Source of the DNA: Sodalis sp. dw_96
Lineage (GTDB): Bacteria; Pseudomonadota; Gammaproteobacteria; Enterobacterales; Enterobacteriaceae
Length of the DNA stretch: 64,000 nucleotides
Reading direction: 5' to 3'
Assembly: GCF_018449575.1 (NCBI RefSeq)
Contig: NZ_JAAVUT010000006.1
Coordinates: 212,552-276,551 of the forward strand
The position numbers and the translations under genes were made by a program. Every line of letters begins with the position of its first letter. Positions within the stretch are counted from its first letter, which is position 1. Below, in pieces: positions 19,635 through 29,475 of the stretch. The notes below the pieces were generated by a model. That model did no database searches. It was not told the origin of the DNA and saw only the letters and a program-made list of their open reading frames with translations.

Positions 19635-21686
19635 TTAGCCCTTGACGCTCGCTATCACCTCGCGGGCGGTGCGCACGATAGCATCGGTTGTGATGTCGAA
19701 CTTGGCGTACACGTCTTGAATCTTGCCCGACTCGCCGAAGTCGTGCATGCCCACGAATTTGCCCTCAAAGCCGATGTACCTTTCCCAACCCAGTTCCACC
19801 GCCGCCTCAATGGCAACTCTGGCCGCCGTATCCCCTAATACCGATTTTTTATACTGGAGATCCTGCTCCTCAAAAAGCAGACGGCACGGCATCGAAACCA
19901 CCGCGGTGGGGATCCCTTCATTTTGCATGATTTCCCGTGCCTGCACGGCAAGATGCAGTTCGGATCCCGTGGCGATCAAGGTCAGTTGGCGAGGCCCGCC
20001 CTCCGCGTCCAACAGGACGTAAGCGCCCCGGGCCGATTTGTTTTCCACCCCGGCTTCTTTTCGCAATAGCGGCATGGGTTGCCGGGACAAGGCGATTAAG
20101 GCGGCGCGGCGCGGCTGCTCCAAAATGAGCTCCCAGCACTCAGCGGTTTCAACCGCGTCACCCGGCCGATAAACGCCGAGAAGGGGAATCGCCCTAAGCG
20201 CCGCCAGATGCTCAACGGGCTGGTGCGTCGGTCCGTCTTCCCCCAGGCCGATGGAATCATGGGTCATGACGAAAATGGTTCGTATACGCATCATCGCCGC
20301 CAGCCGAATGGCCGGACGGCAATAATCGGAGAAACACAGAAACGTGCCGCCGTAGGGTATCAAACCGCCGTGCAGCGCCAAACCGTTCATCGCCGCGGCC
20401 ATGCCGTGCTCGCGCACGCCGTAATGGATATACGAGCCTTTATACTCACCCGGCTTGATCTCTACCTGGTTTTTCGCCTTGGTATTGTTGGACGGCGTCA
20501 GATCCGCCGACCCTCCCAGCATTTCCGGAATCGCATCGAAGAGATGGTTGAGCACGGCGCCGCTGGCTTGTCGGGTGGCCATGTCGGCTCCGCTTTTGAT
20601 AAACTCTTCGCGCGCGGCGGCGATGGCGTCTTTCCAGTTTACCGGCAGCTCACCGCTGGTGCGCCGTTCGAACTCGGTACGCAGCGCATCCGGTGCCTGT
20701 TTCACCCGTTCCGCCCATGCCATCCTGGCGGTCCGGCCTTTCGAGCCGATTGCGCGCCATTCCTTCAACAGGTCATCCGGGATCACAAACGGCGGAGAAT
20801 TCCAGCCAAGGATCTTGCGGGCACCGGCGATTTCCTCCTCACCGGGGGCGTCGCTATGCGCCTTCTGAGTCCCGGCCTTGGTGGGGAAGCCAAAACCGAT
20901 GATGGTTTTGCACGCAATCAAGGTTGGCTGGTCATCTTTAGCCCGGGCGGTCTTAATCGCCTCACGGATGGCGTCGGTATCGTGACCGTCGATTTCCAGC
21001 ACATGCCAGCCTGACGCGCGAAAGCGTTCGATCTCATTGTCAGAAACAGAGAGACTGGTGGCGCCGTCAATGGAGATGGAATTATTATCCCAAAACGCAA
21101 TCAGCCGGCCAAGCTTGAGGTGGCCCGCAAGGGAAATCGCTTCCTGGCTTATCCCCTCCATCAAACAGCCGTCACCCAGGAAAACATAGGTAAAGTGGTT
21201 CACCAGGGAGTCGCTGAACGTCGCATTCATGATGCGCTCGCCCAGCGCCATGCCAACGGATTCGGCTATCCCTTGTCCCAGCGGTCCGGTGGTCAGTTCA
21301 ATCCCATCCGCATGTCGATATTCCGGATGGCCCGGCGTCTTGCTTCCCACCTGACGAAATCGCTCCAGTTCCTCTATCGGCATGTCCTTATAGCCGGTCA
21401 AAAATAACAGGCTGTAGAGCAGCATCGACCCGTGGCCGTTGGAGAGAATGAATCGGTCTCGGTCCAGCCAGTGTGGATCCGCGGCATCGAACTGCATGAA
21501 TTCTTTGAACAAGACGGTGGCGATGTCGGCCATGCCCATCGGCGCGCCGGGATGGCCGCTTTTTGCTTTCTGTACGGCGTCCATTGAAAGGAACCGGATG
21601 CAGTCCGCCATATCGCGAAGATGCTGATCGCGAGGTGCCGGTACGCTTTTTGGTGCTGTTGATGTTCCGGAAGGTTGTTCTGTCAT
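19635..21686 (-). CDS. tkt: Transketolase, alphaproteobacterial-looking
   Basis: About 683 residues from the ATG at 21686, or 691 from an ATG at 21710; AGAGG lies upstream of the former at a rather long distance. Thiamine-diphosphate motifs are clear: ILSNGHGSMLLYSLLFLTGY, FLGDGCLMEGISQEA, and FVMTHDSIGLGEDGPTHQPVEH with the catalytic histidines. It transfers two-carbon units between sugar phosphates in the pentose phosphate pathway. The wording of conserved blocks (MADCIRFLSMDAVQKAKSGH, HDFGESG) resembles alphaproteobacterial enzymes more than E. coli TktA/TktB in my judgement. It is divergent from a MarR regulator across a palindromic operator, unlike housekeeping tkt genes, which suggests an acquired, regulated copy. 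Confidence 0.9.
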   Translation of the reverse strand: MTEQPSGTSTAPKSVPAPRDQHLRDMADCIRFLSMDAVQKAKSGHPGAPMGMADIATVLFKEFMQFDAADPHWLDRDRFILSNGHGSMLLYSLLFLTGYKDMPIEELERFRQVGSKTPGHPEYRHADGIELTTGPLGQGIAESVGMALGERIMNATFSDSLVNHFTYVFLGDGCLMEGISQEAISLAGHLKLGRLIAFWDNNSISIDGATSLSVSDNEIERFRASGWHVLEIDGHDTDAIREAIKTARAKDDQPTLIACKTIIGFGFPTKAGTQKAHSDAPGEEEIAGARKILGWNSPPFVIPDDLLKEWRAIGSKGRTARMAWAERVKQAPDALRTEFERRTSGELPVNWKDAIAAAREEFIKSGADMATRQASGAVLNHLFDAIPEMLGGSADLTPSNNTKAKNQVEIKPGEYKGSYIHYGVREHGMAAAMNGLALHGGLIPYGGTFLCFSDYCRPAIRLAAMMRIRTIFVMTHDSIGLGEDGPTHQPVEHLAALRAIPLLGVYRPGDAVETAECWELILEQPRRAALIALSRQPMPLLRKEAGVENKSARGAYVLLDAEGGPRQLTLIATGSELHLAVQAREIMQNEGIPTAVVSMPCRLLFEEQDLQYKKSVLGDTAARVAIEAAVELGWERYIGFEGKFVGMHDFGESGKIQDVYAKFDITTDAIVRTAREVIASVKG

Positions 21687-22019
21687 CGGTAAGTATACCT
21701 CTTTAGTCATGAACGATTGGCGCTCATCGCCGCGTAACGTAAATAGGAAAGCGCAAGGCGTAAGACAACGGCACCATCACTTGAAATATCCAACCAGGTA
21801 GATCAAAAGGTAGCACAGCGTGGGGTTGAATGCTTCCCGCAACGTAATAACGGTTGTGAAGAGAGCCGTTTGTCCGGGTGGTACGACCTCATGCTGACCA
21901 CGTCGACCGCTGGCCCATGCATGGCTTGCTGAAGACAGCCCTTTCCCCGGTGTCGTGACCATATAATGAAGACGCCTGCTGCCGGGCAACAAAGCTAATG
22001 AGATGCGTATTCGCCAGTT
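21687..22019. other. Intergenic region between tkt and the marR operator
   Basis: Roughly 310-330 bases without a gene I can support. It should contain the tkt promoter. No repeat, RNA or strong promoter is recognised in it; short open frames on the minus strand lack a ribosome site. Confidence 0.4.
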
Positions 22020-22046
22020 AGACTTGCAAGTTTAACTTGCAAGTCT
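22020..22046. promoter_or_regulatory. Perfect palindromic operator, probable MarR site
   Basis: A 27-base perfect inverted repeat: AGACTTGCAAGTT, one T, AACTTGCAAGTCT. Each arm itself contains the self-complementary ACTTGCAAGT, so two dyads lie 15 bases apart, allowing two dimers. It ends 54 bases before the marR-like start codon in the divergent tkt/marR interval, the usual place for autoregulation by MarR proteins. Confidence 0.75.
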
Positions 22047-22100
22047 AGCGGGTTGCCTTCATCCTGATTCTATCCACAACCCTGCTGAATGTGAAAAATC

Positions 22101-22538
22101 ATGCCTGCCAATACATTAGAGCAAGATGTCAACGATCTCATGCATGCCGTAGGGCTCTTGGTCCGGCGCACCCGCAATGAATCTTATGCGGGCGAACTTT
22201 CCATGACCGAGTCTATGGTCATGGCGCGGCTGGCGAACGACGGGCCCGCCACTACCGCCGCGCTGGCGCGCGCCGAAGGCATAAAGCCGCAATCGATGGG
22301 AACCACCATAACTTCCCTTGAGGATATGGGTATCGTCAAGCGCACGCCCCATGCCACCGATGGACGGCAGATGTTGATCGAATTGACGCTGAAGGGCGTC
22401 CGGCTGCGCAACAAAAATCGCGAGGCAAAGCAGTTATGGCTATCCCGGGCCATCGCCGAACTCAAACCGGAAGAGCGCAACACACTGTTCAAGGCGGCCG
22501 GGATCGTTAAACGTCTGGCCGAGCAACCGCTGAAATGA
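22101..22538 (+). CDS. MarR-family transcriptional regulator
   Basis: 145 residues. Typical MarR winged helix: MTESMVMARLANDGPATTAA, LARAEGIKPQSMGTTITSLE as the recognition helix, and the wing with RTPHATDGRQMLIELTLKG. Such dimers release DNA when a ligand binds. The gene faces away from the transketolase gene and probably binds the palindrome 55 bases upstream, repressing itself and perhaps tkt. No clear ribosome site precedes the ATG. Its stop overlaps (ATGA) the start of a short frame that may be the stump of a transporter. Confidence 0.85.
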   Translation: MPANTLEQDVNDLMHAVGLLVRRTRNESYAGELSMTESMVMARLANDGPATTAALARAEGIKPQSMGTTITSLEDMGIVKRTPHATDGRQMLIELTLKGVRLRNKNREAKQLWLSRAIAELKPEERNTLFKAAGIVKRLAEQPLK

Positions 22539-22690
22539 GCAATCGCGATTCCGCCACCGCGATCAACGTTTCGCTGTCAACCATCAGTCATACCCTTGGT
22601 CCGTCCATTGCCACCGCGATCGTGGCGGTGGCGGGCCATTTGAGTCAAGTAGAAAATAAAGAGTTATATTCAGGCATTGCTTTACCCTAA
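22535..22690 (+). pseudogene. 51-residue stump translationally coupled to marR
   Basis: The ATG overlaps the marR stop codon (ATGA), the arrangement of a coupled second cistron. The product starts MSNRDSATAINVSLSTIS and ends in NKELYSGIALP. It includes one fairly hydrophobic stretch (GPSIATAIVAVAG). MarR genes of this kind are often followed by an MFS pump; this could be the start of such a gene joined to unrelated AT-rich sequence, since base composition drops sharply from about 22640. The identity is a guess. Confidence 0.35.
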
Positions 22691-22847
22691 TTATATTAAT
22701 TGTTATTTTAGTCTTCTCACGAAAAATATATCAATTTAATAAGCGTAAATATAAGTTATGATGAAATGATTTATATTTATTAATTATTATAAATAGTATT
22801 AAGAATAACTAATACTTTTGATTAAACTGTTTTTGAGGAGCTATATA

Positions 22848-23399
22848 ATGAATTCTATGGGCTATTTTGATGCTTATTGTCAGTCGTATTTCTTACCTAT
22901 ATGCCCGCAACCCAGTCAACATAATATAATAAGAGCCCTGCCTTTTTGCCACTTCCCGGTTATGGACAATCATTATGTCCCGGTACTGCCCATGATGACT
23001 CCGCTGATTAATGTGGGTTATAGCTGGCCCGGACCCTATATTATCAGGTCTTTACCGGTGCATGTTCCCGTGAGAAACGCGGTTCTCGCAATAGGCGGAC
23101 ATCAGCAAAGCAGGCAAGCCGCCCCGCAATTACAGTGTTCATGCCTTTCCCGGCGTTCGTCGCAACACTTGCCGTTATATCCCAGAGGCGTATATGTTGC
23201 TCACTCCAGTGCGGTCAACCATCCCGCCCGGCAACGAGCCAGGACTCCCGGCTCTTTTAACTCTAGACAAAATGTCGTGATGCCGCTGACTTGCCGCAAC
23301 CTCAAGCGGTGGGAACAGGAGCATCACGGCCAGTCCGGCAGGATATTCAGCTTACCGACGACGACCCCCCCCGTTTGTCCGCCGAAAGCCAAAAAATGA
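22848..23399 (+). CDS. Orphan protein of 183 residues, Pro/His/Ser-rich
   Basis: ATG at 22848 with TTGAGGAGC upstream, a convincing ribosome site. The product starts MNSMGYFDAYCQSYFLPICP and is rich in Pro, His, Ser, Arg and Gln, with five Cys and no obvious membrane segment or signal peptide. I recognise no domain. The upstream 150 bases are very AT-rich, unlike the neighbours, a common sign of horizontally acquired and silenced genes. It could be a secreted or host-directed protein, but nothing in the sequence proves this; a decayed gene is also possible. Confidence 0.5.
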   Translation: MNSMGYFDAYCQSYFLPICPQPSQHNIIRALPFCHFPVMDNHYVPVLPMMTPLINVGYSWPGPYIIRSLPVHVPVRNAVLAIGGHQQSRQAAPQLQCSCLSRRSSQHLPLYPRGVYVAHSSAVNHPARQRARTPGSFNSRQNVVMPLTCRNLKRWEQEHHGQSGRIFSLPTTTPPVCPPKAKK

Positions 23400-23469
23400 A
23401 TCATGCGTTAATGCGTAAACAAAGGCGGGACGTCAACGGAGCAACATTAATGGATGATTAACAGCTGTG

Positions 23470-24348
23470 TTACTCACGTAGGGCTAAAACGGGATTACTT
23501 AACCTGCCGATAGGCTGGATCTCAATTTCCACACGGTCGCCGTGACGCAGAAATTTGGGCGGGCTAAAGCCGATTCCGACACCCGCGCATGTGCCGGTTG
23601 CAATGATATCGCCGCTCTCCAGGGACATGGTGCGGCTGATGGTTTCAATCAGCGTGGGGATATTGAAAATCAAATCAGCCACGCCGGCATTCTGCCGCAG
23701 CTCGCCGTTGACCCAGGTCCTGAGCTGTAGCCGCTCCGGGGCCGATATTTCGTCCGCCGTGACAAGCGTCGGTCCCATCGGACAATAACCGTCCAGGCTT
23801 TTGCCCAAATACCATTGGCGATGGGTTTGTTGCAGGGTGCGGGACGTCACGTCATTTACGATGGTGTAGCCAAACACATGTGCCATGGCGTCCGCTTTGG
23901 CGATATTTCGACCGCCTTGACCTATCACCACCGCCAGTTCGCCCTCGTAATCGGTGGATTCGCTATAGTCAAGATAGGCCGGTATGGCCGTGTCGGGGCC
24001 GATGACCGTGGACGGCGCCTTGGTGAATAACACCGGGGATTCGGGGATGCTCTCGCTGGCGCTGGCATCGAACCCGCTGGCCTGGAATTCCACCGCGTGC
24101 TGTCGGTAATTTTTCCCCACGCAAAAAATGTTGCGCGCCGGTCGGGGAATGGGGGCCAATAGCTGAACCCGGTCCAATTCCACCCAGTCTGTATGAGTTT
24201 CGTCGGGTTGATGCAACTGATCAAACAAACGGATCAGGGTCAGCATACTGCTGCCCGCATCACCGTGAAAAGCCTGTACCGCTGTGCCGGCGACATTAAG
24301 GCGGCCGACCCGCACCACTCCTTCGAAGGCATAACTTACCAATTTCAT
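23470..24348 (-). CDS. Fumarylacetoacetate hydrolase (FAH) family protein
   Basis: 292 residues. The FAH metal-binding core is seen in SESTDYEGELAVVIGQGG, where the glutamates of EGE and an upstream E..E bind the divalent metal, and in FCVGKNYRQHAVEF. Members hydrolyse C-C bonds in, or isomerise, small diketo acids from aromatic or sugar breakdown. The substrate is not deducible. It stands alone between the orphan gene and panM; the start at 24348 has GGAGATAAACC upstream. Confidence 0.85.
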   Translation of the reverse strand: MKLVSYAFEGVVRVGRLNVAGTAVQAFHGDAGSSMLTLIRLFDQLHQPDETHTDWVELDRVQLLAPIPRPARNIFCVGKNYRQHAVEFQASGFDASASESIPESPVLFTKAPSTVIGPDTAIPAYLDYSESTDYEGELAVVIGQGGRNIAKADAMAHVFGYTIVNDVTSRTLQQTHRQWYLGKSLDGYCPMGPTLVTADEISAPERLQLRTWVNGELRQNAGVADLIFNIPTLIETISRTMSLESGDIIATGTCAGVGIGFSPPKFLRHGDRVEIEIQPIGRLSNPVLALRE

Positions 24349-24511
24349 GATTGGTTTATCTCCTTTGATAGCTTGGTTCTGAGAAGTAACAGCTTAGAAC
24401 CTCTGTTATAGCATGGTGGTTTTGCCGACGGAAACCATTACTGATAACCGGCGGTCTCCCTTTAACAGGCTCGGTTTAAGCATTGGTGATTGCGGGCCTG
24501 GCGTGCCCGCC

Positions 24512-24913
24512 TTAGCGCCTTTTATGCCAGCCGTCCTGCTCCGGGCAAAATCCGCAGGCGGCCATGAATTGCTCCATTACGGCCTGATCCTCCGCTGGCT
24601 GGGTATTGCTTAACCACCAGTGATTGATTTCCGGCAGCTGTCGCTGCGCTTCATTAAACAAATACAATCCCACGCCGCGGCGCCGGGTTACCGGCCTTAC
24701 CAAGGGGGTAACCAGCCGGCCTTCCCCCCATTCATTATCAATGACCACTTGTACCGCACCTAGTAACCGATCGTTGAACCTGGCGGCGAATACCGCATAT
24801 GAAGGTGAGAGTTTGTCCTCTAGCGAGGCGATATCCTGTTCCGGCCATATTTTGGCCAGATCAATTTTATCCTGTTCGGTAAAACCGGTGAGTCGTTCGA
24901 TTGTCAATTTCAT
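24512..24913 (-). CDS. panM: PanM (PanZ), aspartate decarboxylase maturation factor
   Basis: 133 residues (E. coli 127). MKLTIERLTGF followed by DKIDLAKIWPE matches the E. coli start, and the GNAT acetyl-CoA loop is VTRRRGVGLYLFNEA. PanM triggers self-cleavage of PanD to make its pyruvoyl cofactor and, with acetyl-CoA, inhibits PanD activity, balancing beta-alanine supply for coenzyme A. A GTG four codons upstream is in frame; neither start has a clear ribosome site. It is divergent from livK, as in E. coli. Confidence 0.9.
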   Translation of the reverse strand: MKLTIERLTGFTEQDKIDLAKIWPEQDIASLEDKLSPSYAVFAARFNDRLLGAVQVVIDNEWGEGRLVTPLVRPVTRRRGVGLYLFNEAQRQLPEINHWWLSNTQPAEDQAVMEQFMAACGFCPEQDGWHKRR

Positions 24914-25316
24914 GCGTGTGATCACTTAATGACGTAAAGGAATAATGTAGCGAATTTGTTTATAAAAGATTATGTAAATCTTGCTATAGGAAAACTTAGG
25001 TAAAGCTTCTCATATTCAACCATTTTCGTGGCAATTAATCTTACATAAAACGACAATCTAGCATGACAATCTGAAAGTTTGTCGAAAGACGGATAATTAT
25101 ACCATTATTTTGTGCTACCAATGCAGCTTATTTCTTAAAGTATAAGTTGATTTACAGCATAATATTTCTGTTTAATAATATGAAAAATAAAAGCTTATTT
25201 TGGATCTTGCGTTCCAGAAGGCTAAATCACTATTACATATAATAAAAACATCTGGTTGCCGTGAAAAGCCGGTGAATAATCAGACAGCAAACACAACAAA
25301 AACGGAGAATAGGTGG
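24914..25316. other. AT-rich intergenic region upstream of livK and panM
   Basis: About 400 AT-rich bases. It must hold the livK promoter and possibly the panM promoter. In E. coli liv genes respond to Lrp and leucine; I could not mark a specific Lrp site, repeat or RNA here. Confidence 0.4.
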
Positions 25317-26426
25317 ATGAAATTCAACAAAGGTAACGCTTTGCTGGCCGGTTGTATGGCCATGGCGATGAGCCATACCGTCTGGGCGCAGGATATCAAG
25401 GTGGCGGTTGTCGGCGCAATGTCCGGTCCGGTTGCTCAATACGGCGACATGGAATTCACCGGCGCGCGTCAGGCGATTGCTGATATCAACGCCAAAGGCG
25501 GCATCAAAGGCAATAAACTGGTGGCGGTGGAATATGACGACGCCTGCGATCCTAAACAGGCGGTGGCGGTGGCCAATAAAGTGATCAATGACGGCATTAA
25601 ATATGTTATCGGCCACCTCTGTTCCTCCTCCACCCAGCCGGCGTCGGATATCTATGAAGACGAAGGGGTTATCATGATCACCCCCGCGGCCACCAACGCC
25701 GATCTCACCACGCGCGGTTATAAAATGATCCTGCGCACCACCGGCCTGGATTCGGATCAGGGCCCCACCGCCGCGAAATATATTCTCGATCAGGTCAAAC
25801 CCAAGCGTATCGCCGTGGTCCATGACAAGCAGCAGTACGGTGAAGGCTTGGCCAGGGCCGTACAGGACAGCCTGAAGAAAAACGGCGGCAATGTGGTGCT
25901 GTTTGAAGGCATCACCGCCGGCGACAAGGATTTCTCCACCTTGGTGGCGCGCCTGAAAAAAGAAAACGTCGATTTCGTTTACTTTGGCGGCTATTACCCG
26001 GAAATGGGCCAGATCCTGCGGCAGTCCAGGCAAGCCGGTCTGAATATTCAGTTCATGGGGCCGGAGGGCGTGGGCAACTCATCGCTGTCCAATATTGCCG
26101 GCGCCGCCTCCGAAGGCATGCTGGTTACCCTGCCGAAACGTTATGATCAGGTGCCGTCCAACCAGCCGATCGTTGCCGAGTTTAAAGCCAAAAAACTGGA
26201 TTATACCGGACCTTTCGTCTGGACAACCTATGCGGCGGTGCAATCCCTGACCACCGGTATGGAACGGGCCGGCATGGACCCGGCGGATATCGTGAAAAAC
26301 CTCAAGGCCAATTCGGTGGATACCGTGATGGGGCCGCTGAGCTGGGACGAAAAAGGCGATCTGAAAGGATTTGAGTTTGGCGTATTTAAATGGCACGCAG
26401 ACGGTACTTCCACTCCGGTGAAGTAA
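25317..26426 (+). CDS. livK: LivK, leucine/branched-chain amino acid binding protein
   Basis: 369 residues, the E. coli LivK length. The ATG at 25317 follows GGAGAATAGGTGG. Signal peptide [20 protein letters not shown] with cleavage after TVWA. The mature part starts [20 protein letters not shown] and keeps the LivJ/LivK ligand-site stretches [20 protein letters not shown] and [19 protein letters not shown], and a disulfide pair (CDP.., HLCSS). It delivers leucine and possibly other branched-chain amino acids to LivHMGF. It is the only binding protein here; livJ is missing. Confidence 0.95.
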   Translation: MKFNKGNALLAGCMAMAMSHTVWAQDIKVAVVGAMSGPVAQYGDMEFTGARQAIADINAKGGIKGNKLVAVEYDDACDPKQAVAVANKVINDGIKYVIGHLCSSSTQPASDIYEDEGVIMITPAATNADLTTRGYKMILRTTGLDSDQGPTAAKYILDQVKPKRIAVVHDKQQYGEGLARAVQDSLKKNGGNVVLFEGITAGDKDFSTLVARLKKENVDFVYFGGYYPEMGQILRQSRQAGLNIQFMGPEGVGNSSLSNIAGAASEGMLVTLPKRYDQVPSNQPIVAEFKAKKLDYTGPFVWTTYAAVQSLTTGMERAGMDPADIVKNLKANSVDTVMGPLSWDEKGDLKGFEFGVFKWHADGTSTPVK

Positions 26427-26454
26427 TCTGCCCCCTCCTCTTGTCATGAAAATT

Positions 26455-26489
26455 GCCGCCCCCGGTCTCTTTCCCGTACCGGAGGCGGC
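26455..26489 (+). terminator. Intercistronic hairpin between livK and livH
   Basis: GCCGCC-CCGGT and ACCGG-GGCGGC arms enclose about ten bases and form a very strong hairpin without a T-run. It lies 30 bases past livK and just before the livH ribosome site. Such structures stabilise or partly terminate the upstream message, giving more binding protein than permease. Confidence 0.6.
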
Positions 26490-26504
26490 TACAAAGGTTA
26501 CGGT

Positions 26505-27431
26505 ATGTCCGAGCAGTTCCTTTATTTTTTGCAGCAGTTGTTCAACGGTTTGACGTTGGGCAGCACCTATGCATTGATTGCCATTGGCTACACCATGGTT
26601 TACGGCATTATCGGTATGATTAACTTCGCCCATGGCGAGGTGTATATGATCGGTAGTTATGTTTCGTTCATTGTGATTGCCGCATTGATGATGATGGGTA
26701 TCGACGCCGGCTGGATATTGATTGGCGCCGGCTTCATCGCGGCCATCGTCATCGCCAGCGCGTATGGCTGGAGCATTGAACGGGTGGCCTATAAACCCGT
26801 GCGCTCTTCCAAACGCCTGATCGCCCTGATTTCCGCAATCGGCATGTCCATCTTCCTGCAGAATTACGTAAGCCTGGCGCAGGGATCGCGGGATCTGGCG
26901 TTGCCGAACCTGGTGAACGGCCAGTGGATCCTGGGACAAAAAAACGGTTTCGTCACCAGCATCAGTTCCATGCAATTTATCATCTGGCTGGTGACCTTTG
27001 TCGCCATGCTGGCATTAACGCTGTTTATCCGCTATTCCCGCATGGGACGCGCCTGTCGCGCCTGTGCTGAAGATTTAAAGATGGCCAGCCTGCTGGGCAT
27101 CAGTACCGACCGGGTCATTTCGCTGACGTTTGTTATCGGCGCGGCGATGGCGGCGGTGGCGGGCGTGTTGCTGGGCCAGTTTTACGGCGTGATTAACCCC
27201 TATATCGGTTTTATGGCCGGCATGAAGGCGTTTACCGCCGCGGTGCTGGGGGGGATCGGCAGTATTCCCGGCGCCATGCTCGGAGGCTTGATTCTCGGCG
27301 TGGCGGAAGCCCTTACGTCGGCTTATCTGAGCAGCGAATATAAAGACGTGGTCTCGTTCGCGCTGCTGATTGTGGTGCTGCTGGTGCTGCCTACCGGGAT
27401 TTTGGGCCGTCCGGAGGTTGAGAAGGTATGA
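26505..27431 (+). CDS. livH: LivH, branched-chain amino acid ABC permease
   Basis: 308 residues, the E. coli length. About eight hydrophobic segments; the start [20 protein letters not shown] and the cytoplasmic coupling region [19 protein letters not shown] (the EAA-like loop contacting the ATPases) are typical. It forms the inner-membrane channel with LivM. The stop overlaps the livM start by four bases. Confidence 0.95.
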   Translation: MSEQFLYFLQQLFNGLTLGSTYALIAIGYTMVYGIIGMINFAHGEVYMIGSYVSFIVIAALMMMGIDAGWILIGAGFIAAIVIASAYGWSIERVAYKPVRSSKRLIALISAIGMSIFLQNYVSLAQGSRDLALPNLVNGQWILGQKNGFVTSISSMQFIIWLVTFVAMLALTLFIRYSRMGRACRACAEDLKMASLLGISTDRVISLTFVIGAAMAAVAGVLLGQFYGVINPYIGFMAGMKAFTAAVLGGIGSIPGAMLGGLILGVAEALTSAYLSSEYKDVVSFALLIVVLLVLPTGILGRPEVEKV

Positions 27432-28699
27432 GAATCAATACGTTTTTCGGCGCGCTGTTATCCGCGCTGATGTTATTGGTGCTGGCGTCGATCGTGATGG
27501 GGATGCAGCTTAGCCTGGATGGCACCCGGCTGGTGGTGCACGGTGCCGGACAGGTGCGCTGGTATTGGATCGGCGCCGGTTGCGGGGTGGTGTTCCTGTT
27601 CCAACTGTTGCGGCCTGTTTTCCAGCACAGCCTGCAAAAAATAAACGGCCCGTCCTGGGTGCTGCCCAGTTTCGACGGTTCCACGCCGCGCCAGAAATGG
27701 CTGGCGCTGGTGATGATCCTGGCCGCCATTGCCTGGCCGTTCCTGGTGTCACGCGGTACGGTGGATATCGCCACCTTGACCCTGATTTATATCATGCTGG
27801 GCCTCGGCCTGAACGTGGTGGTGGGACTGTCCGGCTTATTGGTATTGGGGTATGGCGGTTTTTATGCCATCGGCGCGTATACCTATGCCTTGCTGACCCA
27901 TTATTACGGCTTGAGTTTCTGGGAGTGCCTGCCGCTGTCCGGGCTGGTGGCGGCGGTATTCGGCCTGCTGCTGGGATTCCCTGTATTGCGGTTGCGCGGC
28001 GACTATTTGGCGATTGTGACGCTGGGCTTTGGTGAAATCGTCCGCATCCTGTTGCTGAATAATACCGAATTGACCGGCGGCCCGAACGGCATCAGCCAAA
28101 TCCCGAAACCGACCCTTTTCGGCCTTGAATTCAACCGCGAAGCCCGTGAGGGGGGATGGGATACCTTCCATCACTTTTTCGGCATGAAGTATGACCCCAA
28201 CGACCGCATCATCTTTTTATATATGGTGGCGCTGCTGTTGGTTATCTTGACGTTGTTTATCATCAATCGCCTGCTGCGCATGCCGTTGGGACGGGCCTGG
28301 GAGGCGCTGCGGGAAGATGAAATAGCCTGTCGTTCCCTGGGACTGAGCCCGACCAAAATCAAGCTGACCGCCTTCACCATCAGCTCGGCGTTCGCCGGAT
28401 TTGCCGGTACGCTGTTCGCCGCCCGGCAGGGGTTTGTCAGTCCGGAGTCGTTCACCTTCGTGGAATCAGCTTTTGTGCTGGCCATTGTGGTATTGGGCGG
28501 CATGGGGTCGCAGTTCGCGGTGATCCTGGCGGCGGTTCTGCTGGTGGTCTCCCGTGAATTGATGCGCGACTTGAACCAATACAGCATGCTGTTGCTGGGC
28601 GCCCTGATGGTGTTGATGATGATCTGGCGGCCGCAGGGTTTGCTGCCGATGAAACGTCCGCAAATGAAAATGAAGACCGGTAAAGGAGCGCAGGCATGA
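27428..28699 (+). CDS. livM: LivM, branched-chain amino acid ABC permease
   Basis: 423 residues (E. coli 425). It has an N-terminal extension with two or three helices absent from shorter LivM proteins, then the conserved [35 protein letters not shown] and the coupling loop [19 protein letters not shown]. It pairs with LivH. It overlaps both neighbours by four bases (ATGA type), so livH, livM and livG are translated together. Confidence 0.95.
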   Translation: MRINTFFGALLSALMLLVLASIVMGMQLSLDGTRLVVHGAGQVRWYWIGAGCGVVFLFQLLRPVFQHSLQKINGPSWVLPSFDGSTPRQKWLALVMILAAIAWPFLVSRGTVDIATLTLIYIMLGLGLNVVVGLSGLLVLGYGGFYAIGAYTYALLTHYYGLSFWECLPLSGLVAAVFGLLLGFPVLRLRGDYLAIVTLGFGEIVRILLLNNTELTGGPNGISQIPKPTLFGLEFNREAREGGWDTFHHFFGMKYDPNDRIIFLYMVALLLVILTLFIINRLLRMPLGRAWEALREDEIACRSLGLSPTKIKLTAFTISSAFAGFAGTLFAARQGFVSPESFTFVESAFVLAIVVLGGMGSQFAVILAAVLLVVSRELMRDLNQYSMLLLGALMVLMMIWRPQGLLPMKRPQMKMKTGKGAQA

Positions 28700-29475
28700 G
28701 CGACGCTGTTTTACAGCCGTTATTATCCGTCCGGCAACTGTCCATGCGTTTCGGCGGCCTGCTGGCGGTGAATCAGGTGGATTTGGACCTGTTCCCCGGC
28801 GAAATTGTCTCTCTTATCGGTCCCAACGGCGCGGGCAAGACCACGGTATTCAATTGCCTCACCGGTTTTTATCGCCCCAGCGGCGGCACTATTCTGCTGC
28901 GTGATCAGCATTTGGAAGGGCTGCCGGGCCAAAAGATCGCCCGGATGGGCGTGGTGCGGACGTTCCAGCACGTTCGGTTGTTCCGCGAGATGACGGTGAT
29001 TGAGAATTTGCTGGTGGCCCAACACCAGCATCTGAAAAGCGGCGTTTTCGCCGGATTGCTCAAGACCCGCGCCTTTCGTCAGGCGGAAGCCGAGGCGCAG
29101 GATTATGCCGGCACCTGGCTGGAACGCGTGGGTTTGCTGGAGATGGCCAACCGACAGGCGGGAAATCTGGCTTACGGCCAGCAGCGCCGGCTGGAAATCG
29201 CCCGCTGCATGGTGACCCGCCCCTCGCTGCTGATGCTGGACGAGCCGGCGGCGGGCCTTAACCCGAATGAAACCGCCGAACTGAATAATTTGATCGCCGA
29301 ATTGCGTTCACAGCATAACGTCTCGGTACTGTTAATCGAGCATGATATGAAGCTGGTGATGGGCATTTCCGATCGTATTTACGTGGTTAACCAGGGCATG
29401 CCCCTGGCGAACGGCACGCCCGCCGACATCCGTCGCAATCCGGACGTGATTCGGGCTTACCTGGGTGAGGCCTGA
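28696..29475 (+). CDS. livG: LivG, branched-chain amino acid ABC ATPase
   Basis: 259 residues (E. coli 255). Walker [13 protein letters not shown], the family-specific [20 protein letters not shown], signature [13 protein letters not shown], Walker [14 protein letters not shown] and H-loop [10 protein letters not shown]. It energises LivHM together with LivF. The livF ATG overlaps its stop by one base. Confidence 0.95.
   Translation: MSDAVLQPLLSVRQLSMRFGGLLAVNQVDLDLFPGEIVSLIGPNGAGKTTVFNCLTGFYRPSGGTILLRDQHLEGLPGQKIARMGVVRTFQHVRLFREMTVIENLLVAQHQHLKSGVFAGLLKTRAFRQAEAEAQDYAGTWLERVGLLEMANRQAGNLAYGQQRRLEIARCMVTRPSLLMLDEPAAGLNPNETAELNNLIAELRSQHNVSVLLIEHDMKLVMGISDRIYVVNQGMPLANGTPADIRRNPDVIRAYLGEA

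Noticed and set aside
20208..21014. 268-residue plus frame inside the transketolase gene
   Set aside because: Antisense shadow of a gene with clear catalytic motifs; GC-rich codon use keeps the opposite frame open.
25233..26033. 266-residue minus frame inside livK
   Set aside because: Antisense shadow of a well-conserved binding-protein gene.
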